The notes under the pieces: generated by a model
What the model saw: the letters and a program-made list of their open reading frames with translations, nothing else
Told to the model about the DNA's origin: nothing
The model's database searches: none
Assembly (NCBI GenBank): GCA_015272325.1
Contig: JACYLU010000024.1
Location: 1-41,243, forward strand
DNA: 41,243 bases
Origin: Synechococcales cyanobacterium C42_A2020_086
GTDB lineage: Bacteria > Cyanobacteriota > Cyanobacteriia > Elainellales > Elainellaceae
Direction: 5' to 3'
Position numbers and translations under genes: made by a program
Shown: in pieces, positions 1-8,962 of the stretch
How the letters are laid out: every line of letters begins with the position of its first letter
How positions within the stretch are numbered: position 1 is the first letter of the stretch

Positions 1-605
1 TGAAATTTACCATGCCTCTCCCGCTCGCAACCCCTCTTTCATGCAACAACGCCTTGCAAAACCGTTGCAAAACATCATGAAGCTAGGCACAGTGATGGCG
101 ATGCCCATGTGAAGCTGTGTTGAATGCTCTGCAGCTTGACTTGACGGGCCCGTAGTACTACGGAGAGAATGCAAATCGTGAAGGCAATAGGGCACTGATC
201 GCGGCTAGACGCATCGCCTCTTGTCATTTCTGCTCTGGCTGAATCAGCAAGAAAGCTCAAGCAGGAGCAGAAACTGCCCAGAAACCGCAACGTTATTTCC
301 TATTGCAACGTGTGTTCCCATAGATTCTAGGGTGTTTCAGTGTGCCTGTTGATCGATTTCGATTAGATCATAGTTTGATGACTGTTTTGCAATAGCTTGG
401 TACTCACTATCGGGTGTGCAGTAGCTGGCCGTTGGTGCAAGTCGAGTTCCTGTTGATGATCCTGTTGATGATAGTTTGTCTATAGTGACGAGTCTATAGT
501 GGCGGGCTGCTCGCTAGGCAAAGGACGGATAACAGACCTAGGGCATAGATAGAGGAGAGATACGGATAGATACGGAAGATACAAAGATAGATTGGGTGCG
601 GCCCT
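1..605. other. Gene-less stretch downstream of the MocR regulator
   Basis: I see no convincing gene here. The two short minus-strand open frames between 7 and 290 have no recognisable motif or ribosome site. The visible structure is short tandem duplications: a perfect 12-bp unit CCTGTTGATGAT at 449-472, an imperfect 14-bp unit starting GTCTATAGTG at 478-505, and a GATACGGA-type reiteration around 558-580. No tRNA or strong terminator was recognised. Confidence 0.5.
449..505. repeat. Two adjacent short tandem duplications (12 bp and 14 bp)
   Basis: Positions 449-460 and 461-472 are identical 12-mers (CCTGTTGATGAT). Positions 478-491 and 492-505 are 14-mers differing at two positions. They are non-coding and belong to a pattern of short duplications seen across the window. 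Confidence 0.8.
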
Positions 606-2084
606 TTACCGCTGGCTCTGCATCTGCTGATCAATGAGTGTTCCTAGAATCCGCATGGCGCGATCGACCTGCTCGGACCAGAGCAAGCCACAGTTGAGGC
701 GGAAACAGTTTTGGTAACCACCGGAAACCGAGAAGATTTGCCCTGGCGCAATGCTGATATGGTGAGTCAGGGCAGTTTCGTAGAGCTGCATAGCATCAAA
801 GCCGACCGGCAGCTCCACCCAAAGGACGTGGCCGCCACTGGGACGGGTGACACGGGTTTCCGGTGGGAAATAGTCGCAGATGGACTGGATCATGCTGGTC
901 ATTTGCGACTGATACGCCCGGCGCAATTGCCGCAGATGGCGATCGTAGCCGCCGTTTGCTAGAAACGCCGCAATCGTGAGCTGGGGGGCAATCGCCGTGG
1001 TTTGGTTGATCACCCACTTGAGTTGTTCTACTTTTGCCTGATAGCGGCCCGCCACAATCCAGCCAACGCGCAGCCCCGGCGACAGGGTTTTGCTAAACGA
1101 CGAGCAGTGCAGCACCAGCCCTTCGCGGTCGAAGGATTTCAGAGCCTTGGGGCGGCTCCCCTGGAAATGCAGTTCGCCGTAGACATCATCTTCGACTAGT
1201 GGCACCTGATGCTGCGTCAACAGCTCAACGAGCTGCTGCTTCTTCACATCGCTCATGCAGCTTCCTAGGGGATTGCTGAAGTTGGACACCAGCGCACAGG
1301 CGGCAATTTGTTTGTGGTACAAGGCTGCCTCCAGATGGGGTAGCGACAACCCCTCTCGGGGATGGGTCGGTAGCTCTAGCGCTTTCAGGTGTAGAATTTC
1401 TAAGACTTCCAGCAGTCCGTAGTAGGTGGGCGATTCGATTGCTACGGTATCTCCCGGTTTCGTTACGGCTTTCAGTCCTAGGTAGACGCCCTCGAAGGTG
1501 CCGTTGGTGGTGACAATCTCCTTCGGCGAGACGGAACAGCCAGCATGCATCAGACGGCGAGCAATCTCATGGCGCAACGGTTCGCAGCCGGGCGGCACAT
1601 CGTAGGCGTGAGCCATATTCGGCTGCTGGCGCAAGACCTGGCCCATGATTCGGTTCAGGGCTGCCAAGGGCAGGAGTTCCATGCTGGGCACCGCTGCACC
1701 CAGTTTGATTGTTTGGGAGTCGCGAATGGTGCAGATCACCCGAAATGCCAAGGAGTTATCCACTGAGCAGGCGTTGGGCTGCGGCATGGTTTGCTGCGGC
1801 TCACTGGGAGCAGTGGTCAACTTGAGCTTCACGTAATAGCCCGACTGCGGCCGGACGCTAATCAGTCCGCGATCTTCAAGTAGGCGATAGGCTTCTAGCA
1901 CGGTGGAAATACTAACCGACCATTGCTCGTGCAGTTTGCGGACCGACGGCAAGCGGTCGCCGGGTTGAAGGGTCCCTTCGGCAATTAGCGATTGCAGACA
2001 GTCAGCAATTTGCTCGTAGAGATGTTTGTCGGAGTGGGTGAGGATGGGCAGTTTCATGGGTTGATCCGACATGCATCGGGCCAT
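606..2084 (-). CDS. MocR-type PLP-dependent transcriptional regulator (GntR HTH plus aminotransferase domain)
   Basis: The 492-residue protein has the MocR architecture. A GntR winged helix lies at about residues 20-86, with the typical stretch LPSVRKLHEQWSVS and a turn ending in SGYYVKL. A linker follows, then a class I/II aminotransferase fold to the C-terminus. The PLP lysine is K332 in SSFSKTLSPGLRVGW, and SNFSNPLG and VEDDVYGELHF are the usual cofactor-pocket segments. Family members regulate amino-acid, vitamin B6 or GABA-type metabolism and often a divergent gene. Here the divergent neighbour is a small unknown protein more than 550 bp away, so the regulon is not evident. In-frame ATGs at 2084, 2072 and 2057 compete; none has a clear Shine-Dalgarno, so the start is uncertain by nine codons. 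The family call is firm; the physiological role is unknown. Confidence 0.92.
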   Translation of the reverse strand: MARCMSDQPMKLPILTHSDKHLYEQIADCLQSLIAEGTLQPGDRLPSVRKLHEQWSVSISTVLEAYRLLEDRGLISVRPQSGYYVKLKLTTAPSEPQQTMPQPNACSVDNSLAFRVICTIRDSQTIKLGAAVPSMELLPLAALNRIMGQVLRQQPNMAHAYDVPPGCEPLRHEIARRLMHAGCSVSPKEIVTTNGTFEGVYLGLKAVTKPGDTVAIESPTYYGLLEVLEILHLKALELPTHPREGLSLPHLEAALYHKQIAACALVSNFSNPLGSCMSDVKKQQLVELLTQHQVPLVEDDVYGELHFQGSRPKALKSFDREGLVLHCSSFSKTLSPGLRVGWIVAGRYQAKVEQLKWVINQTTAIAPQLTIAAFLANGGYDRHLRQLRRAYQSQMTSMIQSICDYFPPETRVTRPSGGHVLWVELPVGFDAMQLYETALTHHISIAPGQIFSVSGGYQNCFRLNCGLLWSEQVDRAMRILGTLIDQQMQSQR

Positions 2085-2641
2085 AGTTGATCTGGAATCT
2101 GTGAGTGCCGCTAAGTGCCGCTAGTGCTGTTAATTTTGCCTAGTCGTTGAATTTATTTCTGAATCCCTTTCAGAGGTAGGCAATACAGTTCTGCCCAATT
2201 ACAGGCATAACAGTTGCTAGTTTCCAAACTGTTACCATAACAATTTACCGCAATTGCATCTGTGCGAACGAATCAGTTTTAACGACAATAAGCAAAGTTA
2301 CTTCACTTCTATGACATTGCAAGAAGCCTGCTTCAGGTTTCAACCGACTCAACCTTGATGCAGCCCGCATGCAGCATCTCCGGCGAGAACAGAGTGTTCA
2401 TTTGTAGCGTCTTTCTTTTGTCGATTGTGTCAATTTCGACGCTTGGCTTTGCGTCAATTTTTAGATTCTATCGATTTTGTTCATGGCAACTATGACGCGA
2501 AGCTTTTGATCCTGACGACCACAATTTCTACAGTGAAGACATCCAGTTTATTGCTCTCAGGCTCCACTGCACAGGTTGAGCGAAAGAGCACAAGCTAATC
2601 TGCCCCCCTAAGAATCTCCTAGAACCAGCTCGAGGTTAACT
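2085..2641. promoter_or_regulatory. Divergent intergenic region with possible operator
   Basis: This 557-bp non-coding stretch separates the MocR gene from the small plus-strand gene. It should hold both promoters. An inverted repeat AACAGTT / AACTGTT lies at 2209-2215 and 2227-2233, with a further ACAGTT just upstream at about 2185, which could be a regulator site. A 10-bp tandem duplication (AGTGCCGCTA twice) lies at 2104-2123. Operator function is a guess from position and symmetry. Confidence 0.3.
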
Positions 2642-2947
2642 ATGAATACTGAGCAACTGTCGTCCCACTCTAATTTGCAGTCCAACATTGTTCCATTCGA
2701 TTCGCGTCGGGTTGTCAAATCCCCTCAGAAGCAGGTGCAGCCGTCAGAATTCCACTCGTTCTGGAATCGTCTGTGGAACGGTTTAAATCGCCTTCTCACG
2801 ATGAATAGTGAACCCAAAATTGATCGGAAACAGGATCGCCAGGGAAATACTTATTTCCGCGTTTATGATCCAATAACGGGAATGACAGCTACCTTTGGTT
2901 CGGAACCAGAAGTTCGCTTGTGGCTCGATCAGCGCTACTATCTATAG
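2642..2947 (+). CDS. Small conserved cyanobacterial protein of unknown function
   Basis: This 101-residue soluble protein has a low-complexity, charged N-terminal half. A compact C-terminal part reads DRQGNTYFRVYDPITGMTAT and then FGSEPEVRLWLDQRYY. That C-terminal pattern (a 'Y..VYDP.TG....F.SE.EVR.WLEQRYY' style module) resembles small proteins widespread in cyanobacteria, as far as I recall; no function is known to me. There is no signal peptide or membrane segment. A GAGG stretch lies about 6 bases upstream of the ATG. The gene appears monocistronic: a hairpin follows at 3044-3075 and long non-coding stretches flank it. That it is a real gene is likely; nothing can be said about its role. 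Confidence 0.7.
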   Translation: MNTEQLSSHSNLQSNIVPFDSRRVVKSPQKQVQPSEFHSFWNRLWNGLNRLLTMNSEPKIDRKQDRQGNTYFRVYDPITGMTATFGSEPEVRLWLDQRYYL

Positions 2948-2966
2948 TCGTGTTTATAGTCGTGTC
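2943..2966. repeat. 12-bp tandem duplication at the end of the small gene
   Basis: TATAGTCGTGTT at 2943-2954 is followed directly by TATAGTCGTGTC at 2955-2966. The first copy contains the stop codon region of the 2642-2947 gene. Confidence 0.8.
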
Positions 2967-3043
2967 TCTGTCTATTCTTGAACAGAGTGCTGATTATAGA
3001 ATGAATAGAACATGCAAGTAATGAGCTAAGTGCCTATCTAAGA

Positions 3044-3075
3044 ACAGAGAGTTGAATTCTAGATGAACTCTCTGT
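3044..3075 (+). terminator. Hairpin, possible transcription terminator
   Basis: ACAGAGAGTT (3044-3053) and AACTCTCTGT (3066-3075) form a perfect 10-bp stem around a 12-base loop. It follows the small gene by about 100 bp. There is no clear T-run after the stem, so a factor-independent terminator is only possible; an operator palindrome is an alternative. Confidence 0.4.
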
Positions 3076-3257
3076 CTTAATTCTGTGCTTCTACTCTGCG
3101 GTGTTATGTCACTAATTTGTTGTTGCTTCTGTCGTCGTTAATTTTTTGATTAGGTAGTCTTCTCTAGCGGTACTTTGGATAACTGCTTGATGGTGTCCGT
3201 AGGAACAACGGAAGTCAAACCTGTTGACAGTAATGTATTCACTATGACTTATTCATT

Positions 3258-3821
3258 ATGACTATTCGCTCTGCTCAAGCTGCCGATATATCAGTTATCT
3301 TAAAATTAATTCGGCAGAAAGCTGCGTTTGATGACGCAATGAATGCTTGTGATAATCCGCTAGAGGCAACAGCGGAACGATTGCAGCGAACGCTGTTTTC
3401 TGGTGTTCACTCCGGCGATGTGGCTCCGTTTGCTTATGTGTTACTAGCTGAAGCCGATACAGAACTCGCACCGCAGGTTATTGGGTTTGCGCTGTACTCC
3501 TTTCGCTATTCCTCGTTTCGGGCGCAGCCCAGTCTGTGGCTTGATGATCTGTTTGTAGTGGCATCGCAGCGGCGGCAGGGCATCGGAACTGCTTTACTGC
3601 AGCGGTTGATCGAAATCGCACAATACCAGGAGTGTTCTCACCTTGCTTGGACGGCTTGCGTAGATAACGTACCAGGCGTTCGGTTCTACCAAAAGCATGG
3701 TGCTAAAATCGTGGATCAGCGGCAAAGAAGACTGTATTTTCGGCTGCCAGTGAGCTATTCTAACTTCGTTGCCATCCCCTCTTCTGGCTCTCAGGGCAGT
3801 ACTGCCTATGGTTCCTCCTGA
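3258..3821 (+). CDS. GNAT family N-acetyltransferase
   Basis: The 187-residue protein has the GNAT fold in order. The N-terminal beta strand MTIRSAQAADISVILKL is typical. A central strand WLDDLFVV (residues about 94-101) leads into the acetyl-CoA loop QRRQGIGTALLQ (R/Q-x-x-G-x-G, G108 and G110). The C-terminal motif is NVPGVRFYQKHGAK. GNAT enzymes transfer acetyl groups from acetyl-CoA to amines; the closest overall style is that of diamine or small-molecule acetyltransferases, but the substrate cannot be read from sequence. The last 20 or so residues are Ser/Gly-rich and overlap the start of the downstream deaminase gene by about 14 bp, so the two are probably cotranscribed and translationally coupled. 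The chosen ATG is preceded by another ATG-containing stretch without a clear ribosome site. Confidence 0.9.
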   Translation: MTIRSAQAADISVILKLIRQKAAFDDAMNACDNPLEATAERLQRTLFSGVHSGDVAPFAYVLLAEADTELAPQVIGFALYSFRYSSFRAQPSLWLDDLFVVASQRRQGIGTALLQRLIEIAQYQECSHLAWTACVDNVPGVRFYQKHGAKIVDQRQRRLYFRLPVSYSNFVAIPSSGSQGSTAYGSS

Positions 3822-4338
3822 TATCACTGCTCCTAGATCTGGGCTGACGAGCGTCGATCCAACTCGGGATCAGATGCTTGTTCACTTGCGCTATGCCCAT
3901 CAAATTGCTCTGCAAGCCCGCGCTGCGGGACGGCATCCCTTTGGGGCGATTCTGGTTGCTCCCGATCAAGAGACGGTGCTGCTCGAGCAAGGAAACCTCG
4001 ACTCAGTGAACCATGCAGAGGCAGTCTTAGCTCGTACGGCCCATGCTCAGTTTCATCCTGATTACCTGTGGCACTGCACACTCTACACAACGGTAGAACC
4101 CTGCGCGATGTGTGCTGGAACGCAGTATTGGGCAAATATTGGGCGATTGGTGTACGGTATCTCAGAAGCACGGCTGCTGGAAATGACAAGCAATCATCCC
4201 GAAAATCCCACTCTGAACCTTCCCTGCCGCGTTGTCTTTGAGCATGGGCAGAAGCCGATTCGGATTTGGGGACCCTTCGCTGAGGTAGAGGCGGAAATTG
4301 TGGCGGTGCATCAAGAGTTTTGGCAGTTGGACTCCTGA
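3808..4338 (+). CDS. Nucleoside/tRNA-adenosine deaminase-like zinc hydrolase
   Basis: The protein belongs to the cytidine/deoxycytidylate deaminase superfamily. It has the zinc and catalytic motif HAE (H69, E71 from this start) and the second zinc motif TVEPCAMCAG (C99, C102), followed by RLVYGIS, the pattern of TadA/guanine-deaminase-like proteins. The length, 176 residues, fits the family. It may deaminate a free nucleobase or nucleoside; true TadA would act on tRNA-Arg A34. The tail is unlike canonical TadA, so I keep the substrate open. Two starts are possible: ATG at 3769 (189 residues, deep overlap with the acetyltransferase gene) or ATG at 3808 (14-bp overlap). I chose 3808 because conserved sequence begins well after it. 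Neither has a strong ribosome site. Confidence 0.85.
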   Translation: MVPPDITAPRSGLTSVDPTRDQMLVHLRYAHQIALQARAAGRHPFGAILVAPDQETVLLEQGNLDSVNHAEAVLARTAHAQFHPDYLWHCTLYTTVEPCAMCAGTQYWANIGRLVYGISEARLLEMTSNHPENPTLNLPCRVVFEHGQKPIRIWGPFAEVEAEIVAVHQEFWQLDS

Positions 4339-4860
4339 CCCTGCCAAAAAACTCAGGACTTACGCGGAAGCAAGATAAGGTAGTACAAGCAATCAAGGGT
4401 GGAGTGTATAAGTTTCACCAAGTTGAACTACTGCCAATATTTGCTCAGTAGCCCCATCAACTACACCTTGACGAACTTGGCAGAGCATCTCGAAGCAGTA
4501 AGCTCCGCAATTTAGCTGATGGGATTGTCCACTTTTTCAGGGCAAGTCAAACAGATTATGGAAGGCGGAGCCGCACCAACCTCTGTTGGCATAGCCTGTG
4601 CGAAGCACATGGCTTCGTTGTAGGGAGAAGCCCAGGGTGGGGCGAGGTGATATGTTAGTAGACATGTTAGTAGACATTGAATGTCACCCGATGCATGGTC
4701 GTCTCCCACCCTGCTTCCCACTCCTAAGGTTGAGTGTACTCCTCTATCTCAGTTCCGTCCCCCCATAATCCCGCTCCACCAGAACGACGTTAGACGCTTG
4801 ATGAGAGGCAAAAGGTATCTGCGTCCGGTGAGCGGGAACGTTAGGTGGCGATTCTGCCCT
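4339..4860. other. Gene-less stretch with small hairpins, possible decayed mobile-element end
   Basis: No gene is supported in these 522 bp. A short segment looks structured: CCAAC-CTCT-GTTGG at 4576-4589 is followed by TGTGC-GAA-GCACA at 4597-4609, and then GGGAGAAGCCC near 4623-4633. A perfect 12-bp tandem duplication (ATGTTAGTAGAC twice) lies at 4652-4675. The hairpin-plus-GAAGCCC look recalls the right ends of IS200/IS605-type elements in cyanobacteria, but no transposase or TnpB fragment is recognisable, so this is speculative. Confidence 0.3.
4652..4675. repeat. Perfect 12-bp tandem duplication
   Basis: ATGTTAGTAGAC occurs at 4652-4663 and again at 4664-4675, followed by a partial third start (ATT). 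It is non-coding. Confidence 0.85.
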
Positions 4861-6405
4861 TCACCGCATTACTCCCACCTGTCGCAGCATTGTTAGCTGC
4901 TGATCTACTGAGGCAAGGGTGTTGGCGGCAATCATACCGCTGGCGGCTACGGCGGGGAGGCCAATGCCAGGAAAGGTGGAATCGCCGCAGCAGAGCAGAC
5001 CTTCTAGAGGTGTGGTTCCCGTAGGAAATAACCCGGTAGCAGCGGAAATAGCAGGACCGTAGGAGCCGCGATGGCGTCGCAGAAAGCGCTCGTGGGTTAG
5101 GGGGGTACCGATCAGGGTGAGTTCGCAGCGCTGGCGGATGTCGGGGATGACGCGCTCTAGAGCCTGCCACATCACCTCAGCGCGAGCGTGCTTTTGCTGG
5201 GCATAGTCGGGGCTACGGCGATCGAGATGCTGCCAGAGGGCGTAGGGTTCGTTTCCGGGAGTGTAAACATGGATGGCGTGCTTGCCCGGTGGTGCTAGCG
5301 ATGGGTCGAGGATTGAGGGAATCGAAATCAAGACGACGTTTTGGGGAGCAGTGACGCCTCGATTCCAGTCGTTGACCACAATGAAGTGACAGGGTAGATC
5401 GTCTGACAACCCGCTGGCGTCGATGCCGAGGTGCAGGTGCAGAAAGCTGTCGCAGGCGGGGGTAGCTTGGCGCTGCTGGCGAAAGGAGCGAGGTACGGAG
5501 TCGGGTGGCAGCAGCTTCAGCGTGTCCCAGATTGAGGCATTCGAGATCACGGCGCGGCGGGCCTGCAAGGTTTTGCCGTTGCGCAGTTGGACGCCCGTGG
5601 CGCGATTCTGATTTACCAACACCTGCTCGACATGGGCATTCAGCCAAAGCCGTCCGCCGTGGCGCTCTAGTCCGCGAACCAGGGCATCCACCAAAGCACC
5701 ACTGCCGCCCAAGGGGTAATCGAGCGTCACGTTGGGGCGATACCAGTCGGCAAACATGAAGGCCACTTCGGCGGCACTCGTCCCGCTGGCGGGCAATCCC
5801 GACAAGAGAAAGCAGAGCAGATCGAGCCAGTTCCGAATAAATGGGTCGGTGATCACCCGGTCGCGGAGTCGGGCAAAGTCGCCCGTGAGTTGGGCCACCT
5901 GCAGGGCATGCCGCAGCAGTGACGGAGCAAAGACCCCCACGGTACGAATGGACCCCCAATCCCAGCGCAGGGCGACCGGCGGCAGGGCAACGGCAGCATC
6001 TTTCAGGGGAGCCATCAGGGTTTGTAACTGGCGCCACTCGGTCACGGCCGCATCTCCCCGCAGCCGGGCCAGCACCTCACAGAACTGGTCGGCTCCCACG
6101 GAAGTGGCAAAGTCCCCCTCGGGCAGGCAGCAACCCCAGGTATCGTAGGTGGCGCAGGGCAACTCTTCGCCAACGGCATCGAGGACCTGCCGCAGCGGGT
6201 TAGGAGAGGGGCTGCGGGATAGCCCCGAATAAAGCGAGGGCCCCGAGTCGAAGGTGTAGCCCTGCCGCTGAAAGCTGTGGGCCGCGCCGCCGGGAATCGT
6301 GTGGCTTTCGCAGACAATCACTTCAAAGCCATAGCGGGCCAGCAGAGCCGCAGCACTCAAGCCGCCAATGCCGCTGCCGATAATTACCACATCTGTTTGC
6401 AGCAT
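4861..6405 (-). CDS. FAD-dependent carotenoid desaturase/isomerase-like oxidoreductase (CrtISO/CrtI family)
   Basis: The 514-residue protein opens with a Rossmann FAD-binding motif VVIIGSGIGGLSAAALLARYG (G-x-G-x-x-G, residues about 6-26) and ends with the family's C-terminal FAD segment, LLCCGDSTFPGIGLPAVAAS. The 'GG.AHSF...GY.FDSGPSLYSGLS' region and the overall length match CrtISO-like and CrtI-like flavoproteins. In cyanobacteria CrtISO (CrtH) isomerises poly-cis lycopene, but paralogues of unknown substrate are common and this looks more like one of those. I therefore give no symbol. The enzyme should be membrane-associated via a hydrophobic central region. Its ATG lies 6 bp after the stop of the tex-like gene on the same strand, so the two are probably cotranscribed. 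Confidence 0.85.
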   Translation of the reverse strand: MLQTDVVIIGSGIGGLSAAALLARYGFEVIVCESHTIPGGAAHSFQRQGYTFDSGPSLYSGLSRSPSPNPLRQVLDAVGEELPCATYDTWGCCLPEGDFATSVGADQFCEVLARLRGDAAVTEWRQLQTLMAPLKDAAVALPPVALRWDWGSIRTVGVFAPSLLRHALQVAQLTGDFARLRDRVITDPFIRNWLDLLCFLLSGLPASGTSAAEVAFMFADWYRPNVTLDYPLGGSGALVDALVRGLERHGGRLWLNAHVEQVLVNQNRATGVQLRNGKTLQARRAVISNASIWDTLKLLPPDSVPRSFRQQRQATPACDSFLHLHLGIDASGLSDDLPCHFIVVNDWNRGVTAPQNVVLISIPSILDPSLAPPGKHAIHVYTPGNEPYALWQHLDRRSPDYAQQKHARAEVMWQALERVIPDIRQRCELTLIGTPLTHERFLRRHRGSYGPAISAATGLFPTGTTPLEGLLCCGDSTFPGIGLPAVAASGMIAANTLASVDQQLTMLRQVGVMR

Positions 6406-6411
6406 AGGGCG

Positions 6412-8682
6412 TTACTTGCGAGGTTTACCGAATTTGGCCATTAAGTCATTGATTGTGGCGGATGGAGGGTCAGCCGCTGGTTTGCCCGGCTTGCCATTGC
6501 CCTTACCAGCAGGACGTTCGCGCGGAGCATCCGGCGAGCGCATCGAGAGGCTGATCCGCTTCAGGGCTTCGTTGACCTCCAGCACCCGCACCTTCACCAC
6601 CTGCCCCACTTTCACAATCTGCTTCGGGTCGCTGACAAACCGATCGGCCAACTGCGACACATGCACCAAGCCATCCTGATGCACGCCAATATCGACAAAG
6701 GCACCGAAGTTGGCCACGTTCGTGACCACGCCTTCCAGTTCCATTCCCGGCTTCAGGTCGCTGATTTCCTTGATGCCTTCCTTGAAGGTGGCGTAGCGGA
6801 ATTCGGCGCGGGGGTCGCGTCCTGGCTTCTCTAGCTCGGCCAGGATGTCGCGCAGGGTGGGTTCGCCGATTGTATCGGTGGTGTATTTTTTCAAATCTGT
6901 GGTTTTGAGACGCGCCGCGAGCTGGGTGATTTGAGTGAGGGGCACGCCCAGATCCGCCGCCATGGCCTGAACAACGGCATAGCTTTCCGGATGCACTGCC
7001 GTGTTGTCTAGCGGATTGTCGCCATTGCGGATGCGCAGAAAGCCGGCCGCCTGCTCGAAGGCTTTCGGTCCCAGTTTCGGCACTTTCATCAGAGCTTTGC
7101 GGTCGCGGAATGCCCCATTCTGATTGCGGTAGGCAACGATGTTGTTCGCCACGGCTGGTGAAATCCCCGAAACATAGCTGAGCAGTTCCTTAGAGGCGGT
7201 GTTTAAATCTACGCCCACATAGTTGACGCAGCTTTCCACGGTTTCGTCGAGCTTTTTCTTGAGCAGCTTTTGATCGACATCGTGCTGGTACTGCCCCACG
7301 CCAATCGATTTGGGATCGATCTTCACCAGCTCTGCTAGCGGGTCTTGCAGCCGCCGCCCGATACTGATCGCGCCGCGCACGGTGACGTCAAAATCGGGAA
7401 ATTCTGAAATGGCCACCTCGCTGGCGGAATAAACCGACGCTCCAGCCTCATTGACAATCACCTTGATCGGCTTGCGATCTAGGGTTTTCAGAACTTCTCC
7501 GACAAACTCATCGGTTTCGCGGCTGGCGGTGCCGTTGCCAATAGCGATTAGCTCCACCTGGTATTTTTCGATCAGCTGCTGCAAGATGCGAGCTGCTTGC
7601 GCCTGCTGATCACCGGAAAAGTGGGGATAGATCGTTTGATACTCCAAAAACTTGCCGGTTTGGTCGAGCACCGACACTTTGCAGCCGGTGCGGAAGCCAG
7701 GGTCAATGGCCAGGGTCGGCTTCATGCCTGCCGGAGCCGAGAGCAGCAGTTCCCGCAGATTGGCTTCAAAGGTTTTGATCGACTCGATATCCGCCTCTAG
7801 CTTTTTCGCCGCCCGCACTTCGCCAATCAGCGAGGTTTTCATCAGGCGATGGAAGGCATCCTTCAGCATCTGGCGGTAGAAGTCGCGGATGGGACGCTGC
7901 TGGCTGCGGATTTCCTGAGATTCCAAATAGCCCAGCACCGTGTCTTCGTCGAAAGTCAGCTCAACCTCCAGAATGCCTTCAGCTTCTCCACGATAGAGAG
8001 CCAGCAGATTGTGGGGCGCAATGGTCTTCACCTTCGCCTGGTAGTTGCGATACATCTCGAACTTGGTCGAGCCTTCGGGATAATCGGCCTTGATGCGAGA
8101 CACCAGCACCCCCGACTCCATCAGGTAATCCCGCAGATAGCGCCGCAATTCTGCCGTTTCTGCCACCGCCTCTGCCAAAATATCTGACGCCCCCTGCAAC
8201 GCTTCCGCCGCCGTTTTGACGCCTTTTTCCTCGGAAATATATTTGGCGGCTTCGGATTCTAAGGCAACGGCAGCCGCCTGAGGCTGGTTGAGCGACTGAA
8301 TCCAGGCAGCTAGTGGCTCTAATCCTTTCTCGCGGGCGATTGTGGCGCGGGTGCGGCGCTTGGGGCGATAGGGCAGGTAGAGATCTTCGAGTTCGGTCTT
8401 CTGCAAACAGGTTTCGATCTGGGTTCGCAGTTCCTCGGTGAGTTTGCCCTGATCGGCAATGGATTTCAGAATTGTGGCTTTGCGCTCTTCCAGTTCAGTC
8501 AGATAGATGAAGCGGTCGAACAACTCGCGGAGCTGCATTTCGTTCATTTCGCCAGTGCGCTCTTTGCGGTAGCGAGCAATGAAGGGAACGGTGGCTCCTT
8601 CGGCAAACAGGTCTAGGGCGTTGGTGACTTGAAACGGTTTGAGGGAGAGTTCGGTGGCTAAGAGCTGAGGAATATCTAGCAT
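6412..8682 (-). CDS. tex: Tex family RNA-binding transcription accessory protein
   Basis: The protein (756 residues from the chosen start) has the full Tex layout. The N-terminal helical domain carries ATVPFIARYRKERTG and LEDLYLPYRPKRRTR. A YqgF-type RNase H-like domain contains PTLAIDPGFRTGCKVSVLD and AIGNGTASRETD. Helix-hairpin-helix segments follow (ELLSYVSGISPAVANNIVAYR). A C-terminal S1 domain begins LEGVVTNVANFGAFVDIGVHQ and ends near LKRISLSMR. Tex proteins bind nucleic acid and affect transcription and stress tolerance; the exact role in cyanobacteria is unclear. The frame extends to a TTG at 8709, but family homology starts at MLDIPQLLATELSL, so I chose the ATG at 8682. The short C-terminal tail is rich in Pro, Gly and Lys. 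The downstream carotenoid-enzyme gene starts 6 bp later. Confidence 0.93.
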   Translation of the reverse strand: MLDIPQLLATELSLKPFQVTNALDLFAEGATVPFIARYRKERTGEMNEMQLRELFDRFIYLTELEERKATILKSIADQGKLTEELRTQIETCLQKTELEDLYLPYRPKRRTRATIAREKGLEPLAAWIQSLNQPQAAAVALESEAAKYISEEKGVKTAAEALQGASDILAEAVAETAELRRYLRDYLMESGVLVSRIKADYPEGSTKFEMYRNYQAKVKTIAPHNLLALYRGEAEGILEVELTFDEDTVLGYLESQEIRSQQRPIRDFYRQMLKDAFHRLMKTSLIGEVRAAKKLEADIESIKTFEANLRELLLSAPAGMKPTLAIDPGFRTGCKVSVLDQTGKFLEYQTIYPHFSGDQQAQAARILQQLIEKYQVELIAIGNGTASRETDEFVGEVLKTLDRKPIKVIVNEAGASVYSASEVAISEFPDFDVTVRGAISIGRRLQDPLAELVKIDPKSIGVGQYQHDVDQKLLKKKLDETVESCVNYVGVDLNTASKELLSYVSGISPAVANNIVAYRNQNGAFRDRKALMKVPKLGPKAFEQAAGFLRIRNGDNPLDNTAVHPESYAVVQAMAADLGVPLTQITQLAARLKTTDLKKYTTDTIGEPTLRDILAELEKPGRDPRAEFRYATFKEGIKEISDLKPGMELEGVVTNVANFGAFVDIGVHQDGLVHVSQLADRFVSDPKQIVKVGQVVKVRVLEVNEALKRISLSMRSPDAPRERPAGKGNGKPGKPAADPPSATINDLMAKFGKPRK

Positions 8683-8962
8683 TACAGGCACTGTTGTCAG
8701 GTTCAACAAACCGAATCAAACGCACTCGAATCGGTTCGGCTCTTTTTAGGATTTTACCGCTTTAGAAAACCAAACCCATTGCGGAGGTGCTGCCGCCTAA
8801 TTAGCTCAGTTTTGATTGAACCTTGATTGAGAGACCTGAGGGTGAGTACACACGGCTACGCGGCAACTCTCCGGCATGACCTCTATTCCGGCATGACATA
8901 ATATCGTTCAGATTTGCTGCTTCATGCTGCCTTGCTGAGAGCCTACCTTCCCCCGCAACCCC

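Noticed and set aside
7-290. Two overlapping minus-strand frames at the left edge
   Set aside because: Short, without motifs or ribosome sites, and of no recognisable protein character.
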